From: JALHNI01 sp965229305
Lineage (GTDB): Bacteria > Acidobacteriota > Terriglobia > Bryobacterales > Bryobacteraceae
Length of the DNA stretch: 64,000 bases
Assembly (NCBI GenBank): GCA_965229305.1
Contig: CBDDIZ010000025.1
Coordinates: 81,975-145,974 of the forward strand
Direction of reading: 5' to 3'
This document shows, in pieces, positions 41,906 through 49,585 of this stretch. The position numbers and the translations under genes were made by a program. Numbering within the stretch: position 1 is the stretch's first letter; each line of letters opens with the position of its first letter. The notes beneath the pieces are model-generated. The model had not been told where the DNA came from and ran no database searches. It saw only the letters and a program-made list of their open reading frames with translations.

Positions 41906-42076
41906 TTAGTAATAGTCGCTGCAAGAAAGATAGTAGCCGCATCTTTCGCAAAAGAGCTTACACTTGCGCTGCTGCAGGCGCAGACTGCACACCGGGCAAT
42001 GCAACATAGGCTCTCGTTCAGCCGGCGAGGGCTGGGCGGCAGGAGGCGCGGGTTGGGGCTTGCTGACGATTGTCAC
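41906..42076 (-). CDS. small zinc-ribbon protein
   Basis: This 56-residue product is read from GTG 42076; the 33-residue form from ATG 42007 (GAGAG upstream) is just as likely because a -10-like TATACT abuts the GTG. The C-terminus is the clear part: HCPVC, then FCERCGYYLSC, two Cys pairs that would bind zinc. It lies 13 bases upstream of the acyl-CoA synthetase and on its strand. The function is unknown. Confidence 0.6.
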   Translation of the reverse strand: MTIVSKPQPAPPAAQPSPAEREPMLHCPVCSLRLQQRKCKLFCERCGYYLSCSDYY

Positions 42077-42091
42077 AGTATAAACTGAGGT

Positions 42092-43924
42092 ATGCGATCT
42101 CGCGGAAGGTTTTGCACGTTTCTCGCGATTCTGGCGGCTGGCGCCTGGCTGACGTTCGGCCAGAAAGCTCCGCCGGAGCAACCGGCGCGCTACGCGGTTC
42201 GCGGCTTGCGCGGTGCCGTGGCCGGCGGCAGTGAGCCCGCCACCGAAGCCGGCATGCGGCTCTATCATCAGGGCGGCAACGCCGTCGATGCCGGGGTCGC
42301 CGCGATGTTCGCCGCCTCCATCGTCGAGTACTCGCACTTCGGGTTTGGCGGCGAAGCTCCCATCCTGATCCGCACCAAAGAGGGCAAGGTCGTTTCCATC
42401 GCCGGCGTCGGCACCATGCCGAAAGCCGCCACCGCGGACCTGTTCCGCAAGCGGCGTTTCCTTCCCGGCGAAGTCCAATACCTCGAGCCGGGCGGCGTGG
42501 CTCAGTTTGTTCCCGGCGCCGGCATCATGCCCGCGCTGGTGCCCGGCATGGTGGATGCCGGCCTGCTCGCCCTGCGCGAATACGGCACCAAGAGTTTCGC
42601 CGAAGTGATCGCCCCCGCCATCGAACTCGCTGACGGCGCCCCACTCGACGAATCGCGCGCGATGACCATCAACAGCGGCCGCCGTTTCTTCAAACTCTGG
42701 CCCACCTCCGAGGCGCACTGGATCGGCGGCGCGGACCGGATCGCGCCCGGCGCCATCTTCCGCCAGCCGGACCTCGCCAAAACCCTCCGTGCCATGGCCG
42801 ACGCCGAGAAGCGCGCCGGCGGCAATCGCCTCGCTAAAATCGACGCCGTCCGCAATTTCTTCTACCGCGGCGACATCGCCCGCCGCATCGACGCCTTCGT
42901 CAAGCAGAACAACGGCCTCCTCCGCTACGAGGACATGGCCGCCTTCAAGCTCACCGTCGAAGAGCCCGTCTCGACGACTTACCACGGCTACACCGTCTAC
43001 AAGCCCGGCTTCTGGAGTCAGGGCCCTTCGATGATCGAAGCGTTGAATATGCTCGAAGCCGGCAATCATTCTGCCCTGCCCTATCAGTCCGCCGAAAGCG
43101 TCCACCAGATCACCGAAGTCCTCAAGCTCGCCTACGCCGATCGTGATACCTACTACGGCGACCCCAAGTTCACGAACGTTCCCGCCGCCGTGCTGCTCTC
43201 GAAAGAGTACGCGGCGGAGCGGCGCAAAGCCATCGGTCCGCGCGCCTCGCTCGAGTTTCGCCCCGGCACCGTCAACGGCAAGATCGGCAAGCATCCCGCG
43301 GAAATCGAAATGGCGCGCATCAAAATCGATGATTCGCTCATGGCCCGCGACACCACCTGCCTCAACGCAGTCGACGCCAGCGGCATGATGTTCGTCGCCA
43401 CGCCGTCTGGCGCCTGGCTGCCTTCGGTCATCGCCGGCGATACCGGCATCCCGCTCACGCAGCGCGCGCAGAGCTTCTTCCTGATTCCCGGCCACCCCAA
43501 TGAACTCGCCCCCGGCAAGCGTCCGCGCGTCACGCTGAGCCCGACGTTGGTCACCAAAGACGGCAAGGCCTTCCTCACGCTCTCCACGCCCGGCGGCGAC
43601 AACCAGGATCAGGCTCTGCTGCAGTTACTGCTCGATGTCATTGACCAGGGCATGAACGTCCAGCAAGCGGTTGAGTCCCCGCGCCTCCAGACCCGCCATC
43701 TCGTCTCGAGCTTCGACAACCACGCCATGAACCCCGGCGACCTGCTGCTCGACGACCGCCTCCCGGCGAAGACCATCCTCGAGCTTCGCCAGCGCGGCCA
43801 TCGCGTCGCCACGCGCTCCAAGTGGACCTACGACGCCGCCCCCGTCATGATTCGCGTCACGCCCAATGGCATCATCGAAGCCGGCGCCGATCCCTACGCC
43901 TACCGCACCGCTCGCGCCTGGTAG
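42092..43924 (+). CDS. ggt: gamma-glutamyltransferase family protein
   Basis: This 610-residue Ntn hydrolase has a signal peptide (FLAILAAGAWLTFG). The large subunit shows GNAVDAGVAAMFAASIVEYS and GFGGEAPILIR. The self-cleavage site and nucleophile lie at RDTTCLNAVDASG (Thr421), followed by small-subunit motifs (TPSGAWLPSVIAGDTGIPL, LTLSTPGGDNQDQALLQ). It acts in the periplasm on glutathione-like gamma-glutamyl compounds. The TTC rather than TTH in the nucleophile motif suggests a divergent, possibly cephalosporin-acylase-like or other specificity. A TATAAA lies seven bases before the start codon, with GAGG in between. Confidence 0.92.
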   Translation: MRSRGRFCTFLAILAAGAWLTFGQKAPPEQPARYAVRGLRGAVAGGSEPATEAGMRLYHQGGNAVDAGVAAMFAASIVEYSHFGFGGEAPILIRTKEGKVVSIAGVGTMPKAATADLFRKRRFLPGEVQYLEPGGVAQFVPGAGIMPALVPGMVDAGLLALREYGTKSFAEVIAPAIELADGAPLDESRAMTINSGRRFFKLWPTSEAHWIGGADRIAPGAIFRQPDLAKTLRAMADAEKRAGGNRLAKIDAVRNFFYRGDIARRIDAFVKQNNGLLRYEDMAAFKLTVEEPVSTTYHGYTVYKPGFWSQGPSMIEALNMLEAGNHSALPYQSAESVHQITEVLKLAYADRDTYYGDPKFTNVPAAVLLSKEYAAERRKAIGPRASLEFRPGTVNGKIGKHPAEIEMARIKIDDSLMARDTTCLNAVDASGMMFVATPSGAWLPSVIAGDTGIPLTQRAQSFFLIPGHPNELAPGKRPRVTLSPTLVTKDGKAFLTLSTPGGDNQDQALLQLLLDVIDQGMNVQQAVESPRLQTRHLVSSFDNHAMNPGDLLLDDRLPAKTILELRQRGHRVATRSKWTYDAAPVMIRVTPNGIIEAGADPYAYRTARAW

Positions 43925-43927
43925 AAC

Positions 43928-44302
43928 ATGGACCTGCACACCTTCGCCCAAAGCTACACCGACGCTTGGGGCAGTCAGGACCCCGCCCGAGTGGCCGCGC
44001 ACTTCTCGGCCGACGGCTCGCTGGCCATTAACGGCGGCGCACCGGCCATCGGCCGGGAAGCCATCACCGCGGTCGCGCAATCTTTCATGACCGCCATCCC
44101 CGATCTGGCGCTCACCCTGGATGACCTTCGACCCGACGGCGACCGCTTCGCCTACCACTGGACCTTCACCGGCACCTACGCCGCCACCGGTCGGCCGGTC
44201 CGAGTCAGCGGCTATGAGTCCTGGCTGATGTCGCCGGAGGGCCTCATCGCCCAGTCCTTCGGCCACTTCGACGCCGAAGACTACGTCCGTCAGACCGCCT
44301 AA
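43928..44302 (+). CDS. SnoaL/ketosteroid-isomerase-like protein
   Basis: This 124-residue NTF2-like fold protein opens with FAQSYTDAWGSQDPARVAAH and FSADGSLAINGG, then IPDLALTLDDLRPDGDRFAYHWTF and GYESWLMSPEGLI. The family includes polyketide cyclases and steroid isomerases, but most members are of unknown function. It begins 3 bases after ggt and is probably co-transcribed. Its end overlaps the cupin gene by 4 bases, convergently. Confidence 0.85.
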   Translation: MDLHTFAQSYTDAWGSQDPARVAAHFSADGSLAINGGAPAIGREAITAVAQSFMTAIPDLALTLDDLRPDGDRFAYHWTFTGTYAATGRPVRVSGYESWLMSPEGLIAQSFGHFDAEDYVRQTA

Positions 44303-44622
44303 ACGGCGATCCCCCAGTAGAAAATCTTGTGCGGCCCCTTGGTCACCCGCTGAAAGTGCTCCGCCCCCGGCGGCACGATCAGAAAGTCGCCTGGCGCGAC
44401 CGCATGCTCCTCGCCGGCCACGTGATACACCGCCTCGCCTTCGAGCACGTAATAGATCTCGTACATCGTCTCGTGCCGATGCGGCTCCATCACATCGCTT
44501 TCCTGCAGCGTCGCCACGGCTACCTGCGTCACATTCGGGAGCACGCCACCCCGCACAATCACCGCCTTCGGCGTCCCGTGACGGCTCGGCTCTTCAATTC
44601 GCTCGCTTACCCGGACCAGCAT
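44299..44622 (-). CDS. cupin-domain protein
   Basis: This 107-residue single cupin has motif 1 PHRHETMYEIYYVLEGEAVY (His, His, Glu metal ligands) and motif 2 PGDFLIVPPGAEHFQ. It is probably a metal-binding enzyme or sugar/ligand sensor; the substrate is unknown. It is divergent from the secreted propeller gene with 18 bases between starts. Confidence 0.88.
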   Translation of the reverse strand: MLVRVSERIEEPSRHGTPKAVIVRGGVLPNVTQVAVATLQESDVMEPHRHETMYEIYYVLEGEAVYHVAGEEHAVAPGDFLIVPPGAEHFQRVTKGPHKIFYWGIAV

Positions 44623-44640
44623 GGCGCTACGCTACCATGA

Positions 44641-45519
44641 ATGCTCATGTTCCTTCGTGTTCTGCTGTTGTTCATCGCCTCGGCAGGCTTCATGGCGGCG
44701 CAGGAGTGGCGTCCCGTCCGCGGCGGTATCACCGGCGGCATCAGCGACCTCGCCCTGGTTGAGCACTCGCCCGAGAAAAGCTCCTTCCTTGTCGTTCACG
44801 ACAACAAGGCGCCGTCCGAACCTCGCATCGGCCTGATCACCGTCTCCGGCCCCAAGCCGGTCGTCTACCAGCCCGTCGAGTGGAAGTGGGAGAAGGAAGT
44901 CATCGACCTTGAATCGATCGCCGCCTTCCCCGGTCGTCCCGGCGAGTTTGTCGCCCTCATCAGCCGCGGCACAGCCTTCCATCTCAAGCTCGCCCCCGAT
45001 CATCTCCACCTCGAAACCCTCGGCCACTTCAGCCTCCCGGACCCGCCTCCCAACCAGAACTTCGAAGGCTTGTCCCTGCAAATGGTGGACGGCCGGTTCC
45101 TGATCGCCTGGGCCGACCGCGGCGACGGACCCCGCCCCGCCCGCATCTACTTCGGCGAGTTCCAGCCCCAGCCCTACGCCGTCAAGCACGTCCGCAGCAT
45201 CGCCATGCAGGTCCCCTGGCCCACGCAATACGTGCGCCACGTCTCCGAGATGAAGGTGGATGAAACCGGCGTCCTGTTCATCGCCGCCGCCTCGGACCCC
45301 GGCGACGACGGCCCCTTCGCCTCCGCCATCTACCTCGGCGGCATCTTCCGCCCCAGCCCCAAAGGCGGCTTCGACTTCCGCCCGCACCCTCGCCTTCTAC
45401 GCCTCCGCACCATTCCCGACCACAAGATCGAAGCTCTCGAACTGGTCCCCGGCCTCGGCGGCATTATCCTCGGCACGGATGATGAGAATTTTGGGGGCTG
45501 GGTGATGTTTAACTGGTAG
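44641..45519 (+). CDS. secreted propeller-like protein (hypothetical)
   Basis: This 292-residue protein has a signal peptide (LRVLLLFIASAGFMAAQ). The repeats GRPGEFVALISRGTAFHLKL, ARIYFGEFQ and IEALELVPGLGGIILGTDDE suggest a beta-propeller of the esterase-like/phytase-like or SdiA-regulated type. No catalytic residues could be assigned. ATG 44641 or the next ATG at 44647 could be the start. It is followed 2 bases later by a lactonase-type propeller, so the two are co-transcribed. Confidence 0.65.
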   Translation: MLMFLRVLLLFIASAGFMAAQEWRPVRGGITGGISDLALVEHSPEKSSFLVVHDNKAPSEPRIGLITVSGPKPVVYQPVEWKWEKEVIDLESIAAFPGRPGEFVALISRGTAFHLKLAPDHLHLETLGHFSLPDPPPNQNFEGLSLQMVDGRFLIAWADRGDGPRPARIYFGEFQPQPYAVKHVRSIAMQVPWPTQYVRHVSEMKVDETGVLFIAAASDPGDDGPFASAIYLGGIFRPSPKGGFDFRPHPRLLRLRTIPDHKIEALELVPGLGGIILGTDDENFGGWVMFNW

Positions 45520-45521
45520 GC

Positions 45522-46640
45522 ATGCAATTTGCCGCCTTGGCCCTGGTTGGCCTTTCCGTCGTCCCCGTCTTCTCTGTTGATTCGCTCGTCCTGATCGGCA
45601 CCTACTCCCGGGGCAAGAGCGAAGGCATCTACGCCTACCGCTTCAGTTCCGACACCGGCAAGCTGACCTCCCTGGGCTTGGCGGCAAAGGCCAGCAACCC
45701 CTCCTATCTCGTCATCCACCCGAACCGCAAATGGGTCTTTGCCGTCGGTGAGGACGCGCAATACAAAGGTGAGCGCGCCGGCAGCCTCACCGCCTTCACC
45801 CTCGACGAAGCCACCGGCAAGCTCACTGAACTGAACACCATCTCTTCGCACGGCGCCGCGCCCTGCCATCTGTCCATCGATAAGACCGGGAAGTTCCTTC
45901 TGGTCGCGAACTACACCGGCGGCAACGTCGGCATCTTCCCCATCGGCCCCGATGGCCATCTGCAGGAAGCCACCAACGTCGTCCAGCATCGCGGCAAGGG
46001 CACCACGCCCCGCCAGGGCCAGCCGCACGCCCACTCCATCAACGTCGCCAAAGGCAATAAATTCGCCGTCGCCGCCGACTTGGGCACCGACGAAGTCATC
46101 ACCTATCGCCTCACCACCAAGGGCGGCCTGCTCTCCCCCATCTCGCGCGCCAAACTCAAAGACGGGTCCGGCCCGCGCCACTTCGCCTTCCACCCCTCGA
46201 ACAAGTACGCCTACTCCATCAACGAGCTCGCCTCCACCGTCACCGGCTATACCTGGAACGCTTCCACCGGCGAGTTGAAGGAGTTCCAGACCCTTTCCAC
46301 CCTGCCCGACGGCTATCGCGGCGAGAGCTACACGGCGGAAGTCGTCGTCCATCCGAGTGGGAAGTTTCTCTATGGCTCCAACCGCGGCCACCAGTCCATC
46401 ACGGCGTTCACCATCGCGGCGGATGGCCGCCTCACCTCGCTCGGGCAGACGCCCACTGGCGGGGAATGGCCCCGCAACTTCAACATTGACCCCAGCGGCA
46501 AGTTCCTGATCGCGGCCAACGAACGCTCGGACTCCCTCACCGTCTTCGCCATCGATCAGACCACCGGCAAGCTCACCGCCACCGGCGAAAAGGTCGAAGT
46601 GGGCGTCCCGGTCTGCGTCAAGTTCCTGGCCAAAAAGTAG
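45522..46640 (+). CDS. lactonase-family seven-bladed propeller (Pgl-like), secreted
   Basis: This 372-residue protein has a short signal (FAALALVGLSVVPVFS). Blade motifs repeat as LVIGTYSRGKSEGIYAYRF-type, SNPSYLVIHPNRKWVFAVGE, APCHLSIDKTGKFLLVANYT, GPRHFAFHPSNKYAYSINEL and WPRNFNIDPSGKFLIAANER. This is the Lactonase (6-phosphogluconolactonase, YbhE) family. A signal peptide argues for a periplasmic substrate rather than the pentose-phosphate intermediate. Confidence 0.9.
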   Translation: MQFAALALVGLSVVPVFSVDSLVLIGTYSRGKSEGIYAYRFSSDTGKLTSLGLAAKASNPSYLVIHPNRKWVFAVGEDAQYKGERAGSLTAFTLDEATGKLTELNTISSHGAAPCHLSIDKTGKFLLVANYTGGNVGIFPIGPDGHLQEATNVVQHRGKGTTPRQGQPHAHSINVAKGNKFAVAADLGTDEVITYRLTTKGGLLSPISRAKLKDGSGPRHFAFHPSNKYAYSINELASTVTGYTWNASTGELKEFQTLSTLPDGYRGESYTAEVVVHPSGKFLYGSNRGHQSITAFTIAADGRLTSLGQTPTGGEWPRNFNIDPSGKFLIAANERSDSLTVFAIDQTTGKLTATGEKVEVGVPVCVKFLAKK

Positions 46641-46655
46641 GCCCCCGGCGGGGGC
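46641..46655. terminator. hairpin GCCCCC-GGC-GGGGGC
   Basis: A perfect 6-bp GC stem with a 3-base loop immediately follows the lactonase stop. It is not followed by a T-run. It may separate this gene from the FAH gene. Confidence 0.4.
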
Positions 46656-46674
46656 ATGATAGCCTTTCTCTCAT

Positions 46675-47526
46675 ATGAAGTTTTTGGTTTACAGCCACAA
46701 TGGAGGCGCGCCTCAGGCCGGCGTGCTCGTCAACGATCATGTCATTTCGATTGCCGGCTGCGGCTATTCCTCGCTGCTGCCGGTGATCGAAGGCGGCGCG
46801 GCCGCCGCGGCAACCATCAAAGCTCATCTCGCGCAGCACCCCGGTGGCATCCCGGTCTCGCAGGTGAAGTTGCATGCCCCGATCCCGAACCCGCCCAAGC
46901 TGTTCATGATCGGCCTGAACTACCGCGACCACGCGATCGAATCCGGCATGGCGATCCCCACCACGCCCACTGTCTTCAACAAATTCGACAACTCGATCAT
47001 TGGCCCCGGGGACACCATCGTGCTGCCCAAGGCCACCGCTCAGCCCGACTACGAAGCCGAATTCGCCTTCGTCATCGGCAAGAAGGCCAAGCATGTCAAA
47101 GGCGCCGACTGGAAAGAGTACGTCTTCGGCTACACGATCATCAACGACGTCTCCGCGCGCGACCTGCAACTCGCTTCGCCGCAGTGGTTGATGGGCAAGG
47201 CCTGCGACACTTTCTGCCCCATGGGCCCCACCATCGTCACCGCTGACGAGATTGCTGACCCGCACAATCTCCGCATCGGCCTCCGCATCGGCGACGAGGT
47301 CCTCCAGGATTCGAGCACGAAGGAACTGATCTTCGACATCCCCGCCCTGCTCGAATACATGACGAAGGTCATCACGCTCGAACCCGGCGACATCATTTCC
47401 ACCGGCACGCCTCCCGGCGTCGGCTTCGCGCGCAAGCCCCCGCGGTATCTCCGCGCCGGGGACGTCTGCACCGTTTTCGTCGAAGGGCTGGGCGAACTCA
47501 CCAACCCGGTCACCGTCGAAGCCTAG
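46675..47526 (+). CDS. fumarylacetoacetate hydrolase family protein
   Basis: This 283-residue protein contains the FAH catalytic domain: MIGLNYRDHAIESGM, EAEFAFVIGKKAKHV (metal-binding Glu residues), YTIINDVSARDLQ, KACDTFCPMGP, and IISTGTPPGVGF with a PPRYLRAGD ending. The family hydrolyses or decarboxylates 2-oxo acid intermediates in aromatic or sugar breakdown. It is of normal length, with an ATG start after a CTCTCAT leader and no strong ribosome site. Confidence 0.92.
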   Translation: MKFLVYSHNGGAPQAGVLVNDHVISIAGCGYSSLLPVIEGGAAAAATIKAHLAQHPGGIPVSQVKLHAPIPNPPKLFMIGLNYRDHAIESGMAIPTTPTVFNKFDNSIIGPGDTIVLPKATAQPDYEAEFAFVIGKKAKHVKGADWKEYVFGYTIINDVSARDLQLASPQWLMGKACDTFCPMGPTIVTADEIADPHNLRIGLRIGDEVLQDSSTKELIFDIPALLEYMTKVITLEPGDIISTGTPPGVGFARKPPRYLRAGDVCTVFVEGLGELTNPVTVEA

Positions 47527-47529
47527 TCT

Positions 47530-47928
47530 CTAACCCACCGGTTGCGACGGCAGGGGGCCTTCGGCCTCCTGCCGTTGTAGTTTCAGCACCAGTTCCACCT
47601 GGGCCAGCGGCAGATGCAGCACACTCGCGATGTGCGCCGGCGACTCGCCGCGGCGGTTCAGACGGAGAATCTGCACCCGCTTATTCAAGTTCATCCCGGT
47701 CTCCATCGTCAGGTTGATGGGCATCGCCGGCGGCGGCGCTTCGGCCGGGGGAGCGGGCGGCAGTAAGTCCATCCGCTGATGCAGCGTCCGGCACTCGAGT
47801 GCCAGGGTGCGGTTCTGCTTTTCGAGCGCGGTCACCCGTTCGGACAGGCGCGTCACCAGCCAACCCACCACTCCGGCGCCGGCCAGGGCTAACAGCGCTA
47901 CAAAACCAAAAATTCCGAGCATCAGCAT
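47530..47928 (-). CDS. flagellar-operon membrane protein with C-terminal HTH (DUF2802/SwrB-like)
   Basis: This 132-residue protein has an N-terminal membrane helix (MLGIFGFVALLALAGAGVVGW), a short coiled coil (RLSERVTALEKQNRTLALEC), a Pro-rich linker and a C-terminal helix-turn-helix (KRVQILRLNRRGESPAHIAS, then HLPLAQVELVLKL). This layout matches DUF2802 or SwrB/YlxL-type proteins found at the end of flagellar operons. It starts 3 bases after the fliN/Y-like gene. The role is probably regulatory; identity is moderate. Confidence 0.6.
   Translation of the reverse strand: MLMLGIFGFVALLALAGAGVVGWLVTRLSERVTALEKQNRTLALECRTLHQRMDLLPPAPPAEAPPPAMPINLTMETGMNLNKRVQILRLNRRGESPAHIASVLHLPLAQVELVLKLQRQEAEGPLPSQPVG
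47548..47574. terminator. long hairpin with TTC loop, end of FAH gene
   Basis: CGGCAGGGGGCC / GGCCTCCTGCCG forms a 12-bp stem with one G-T pair around a 3-base loop. It lies 22 bases after the FAH stop and inside the last codons of the opposing flagellar gene, so it could block transcription from either side. Confidence 0.45.
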
Positions 47929-47931
47929 GAT

Positions 47932-48726
47932 CTAGCTCAGCGTCCGCAGCCTTTCTCGAGGGCTGATGATCTGTTGAATCCGCACCCCGTAGTTTCCCTC
48001 CACCACCACCACTTCGCCGCGTGCGATCACGCAGTTGTTCACGATCAGTTCCACCGGCTCCGCCACGCCGCGGTTGAGTTCCACCACCGACCCCGAGGTC
48101 AGCTTGATCACGTCCTTGAGCGGCACGCTCGCCCGGCCGAAGCTGACGCTCACCGGCAACTCCACGTCCATTAACAAACCCAGCGTCTTCGAGTTCTCGA
48201 TGTGCTCGGGTTGTCCTTCCGTCGCGGCCGGCGCCGGAGGCGGCGCCGGTGGCGCGTCCACCGCGGAGAGCAGGGCCACCAGGCTCGCCTCCACACCCGC
48301 AAACAACAACACCGGCTCGCCGTTCACCACCACGCGAATCGCCTGCGATACCTGCCCGGACTTCTCCGCGCCGTTGGTCGCCGAAACATTCTTGCCCAGC
48401 AGCGCGCCGATCTCCGACGCTACCCCAGACAAGCCTTGGCTCAGCAGTTCGAGATACGTGCCGCGGACACTGTCGCGATCAAGTTCATCGACCCCCGCCG
48501 CCTTCAGCGCCTCGCCGCCAATCCGTTCCCAACTCACCTCCGGCGCCGCGACCGTCAGGCGTCCTTCCCCGGCGTCGAAGCTCTGCTCCCAACTCAGCAG
48601 TTCCGCCCCGGCTTGGGCGGACTGCGAGTCGAGCGTGGCAGTCACCTCCGAGCCCAGCATGGACCCGGTTACCGCCGCGAACTTCGCCGCGAATTGCTCA
48701 AATAGCCAGCGTTGCCGATCCACCAT
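47932..48726 (-). CDS. FliN/FliY-type flagellar switch protein (SpoA domain)
   Basis: This 264-residue protein has an N-terminal 150 residues like the CheC/FliM-type middle part (YLELLSQGLSGVASEIGALL). A Pro/Ala linker follows, then a typical SpoA domain (LLMDVELPVSVSFGRASVPL, GSVVELNRGVAEPVELIVNN, GEVVVVEGNYGVRIQQIISP). It is longer than FliN and shorter than FliM. The C-ring would then have two SpoA proteins from this cluster, this one and FliN at 56025-56288. It is 3 bases downstream of fliA. Confidence 0.82.
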   Translation of the reverse strand: MVDRQRWLFEQFAAKFAAVTGSMLGSEVTATLDSQSAQAGAELLSWEQSFDAGEGRLTVAAPEVSWERIGGEALKAAGVDELDRDSVRGTYLELLSQGLSGVASEIGALLGKNVSATNGAEKSGQVSQAIRVVVNGEPVLLFAGVEASLVALLSAVDAPPAPPPAPAATEGQPEHIENSKTLGLLMDVELPVSVSFGRASVPLKDVIKLTSGSVVELNRGVAEPVELIVNNCVIARGEVVVVEGNYGVRIQQIISPRERLRTLS

Positions 48727-48729
48727 CCC

Positions 48730-49563
48730 TTAGACCTGCCCGCGCTTCATCGGCCAGCACTTCTCCAGATGCGTCCGCAGCCGCAACAACGCCTGCGACT
48801 TCAACTGCGAGATGCGCGACTCGTGCAGTCCCACCACCTTCGCAATCTCCCGTAGGGTAAGTTCCTCCTGGTAGTACAGGCTCAGCACCATCTTTTCCAC
48901 CGGCGGCATCCGGTCAATCGCTTCCACCAACAGCCGCTCCAGTTCCGCGCGCTCCACCACGCGCGATGGCCAGTTTTCTTCCTTGTCCGAAATGTACTTG
49001 AGCAGGTCACGCCCGTCGTCATCGCCTGAGCTGGCTTCGAGACTTCCCAGGTTCACCCCGCGAATATCCACCAGCCACTCGTGATACTCCGCCATCGACA
49101 CGCCCAACTGGGCCGCAATCTCTTCCTCGGACGGTGCCCGGTGCAGCCGCTGTTCGGCCACCGCAATCGCCGCTTCGATCTGCTTGGCGCGCTTCCGCTG
49201 TTGGCGCGGCGCCCAGTCGAGCCCGCGCAGGCTATCGAGGATCGCCCCGCGGATCTTGTATTCCGCATAAGTCTTCAGCTTCACCTGATGCATCGGATCG
49301 AAGCGGTCGATTGCCGAGATCAGGCCCACGATGCCCGTCGAAATCAGGTCGTCGATACTGACGCTTTCCGGCAGCCGCTCATGAATCCGCCGCGCAATCA
49401 ACCGGACCTGCGGCAGATGCTCGAGAATCCGCTGCTCCCGTTCAGCGGGGGTCAGCGTCCATTTTGTCGCGGTCTCGCCTGGTTCTTCCGCCGCTGCCGG
49501 CTCGATCACCGCCAGCGTGTCCAGGTCCAACTCTTCCGTATATCGCCCCAAGCCTCTCGCCAT
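48730..49563 (-). CDS. fliA: RNA polymerase sigma factor FliA (sigma-28)
   Basis: This 277-residue factor is read from ATG 49563 with AAGGAAG at good spacing; a GTG nine bases upstream is unlikely. Sigma region 2 (LPQVRLIARRIHERLPESVS, DLISTGIVGLISAIDRFDP, YAEYKIRGAILDSLRGLDW), region 3 (APRQQRKRAKQIEAA) and region 4 (VLSLYYQEELTLREIAKVVG, HESRISQLKSQALLRLR) are all present. It switches on late flagellar genes and is usually held by FlgM, which is not in this window. The 30-residue N-terminal extension is acidic. Confidence 0.96.
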   Translation of the reverse strand: MARGLGRYTEELDLDTLAVIEPAAAEEPGETATKWTLTPAEREQRILEHLPQVRLIARRIHERLPESVSIDDLISTGIVGLISAIDRFDPMHQVKLKTYAEYKIRGAILDSLRGLDWAPRQQRKRAKQIEAAIAVAEQRLHRAPSEEEIAAQLGVSMAEYHEWLVDIRGVNLGSLEASSGDDDGRDLLKYISDKEENWPSRVVERAELERLLVEAIDRMPPVEKMVLSLYYQEELTLREIAKVVGLHESRISQLKSQALLRLRTHLEKCWPMKRGQV

Positions 49564-49585
49564 TCCTCTCACTTCCTTGTGCCCC

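Noticed and set aside
42077..43495. Long minus-strand ORF across the gamma-glutamyltransferase gene
   Set aside because: Shadow of ggt; only its last 56 codons (41906-42076), outside ggt, look like a protein.
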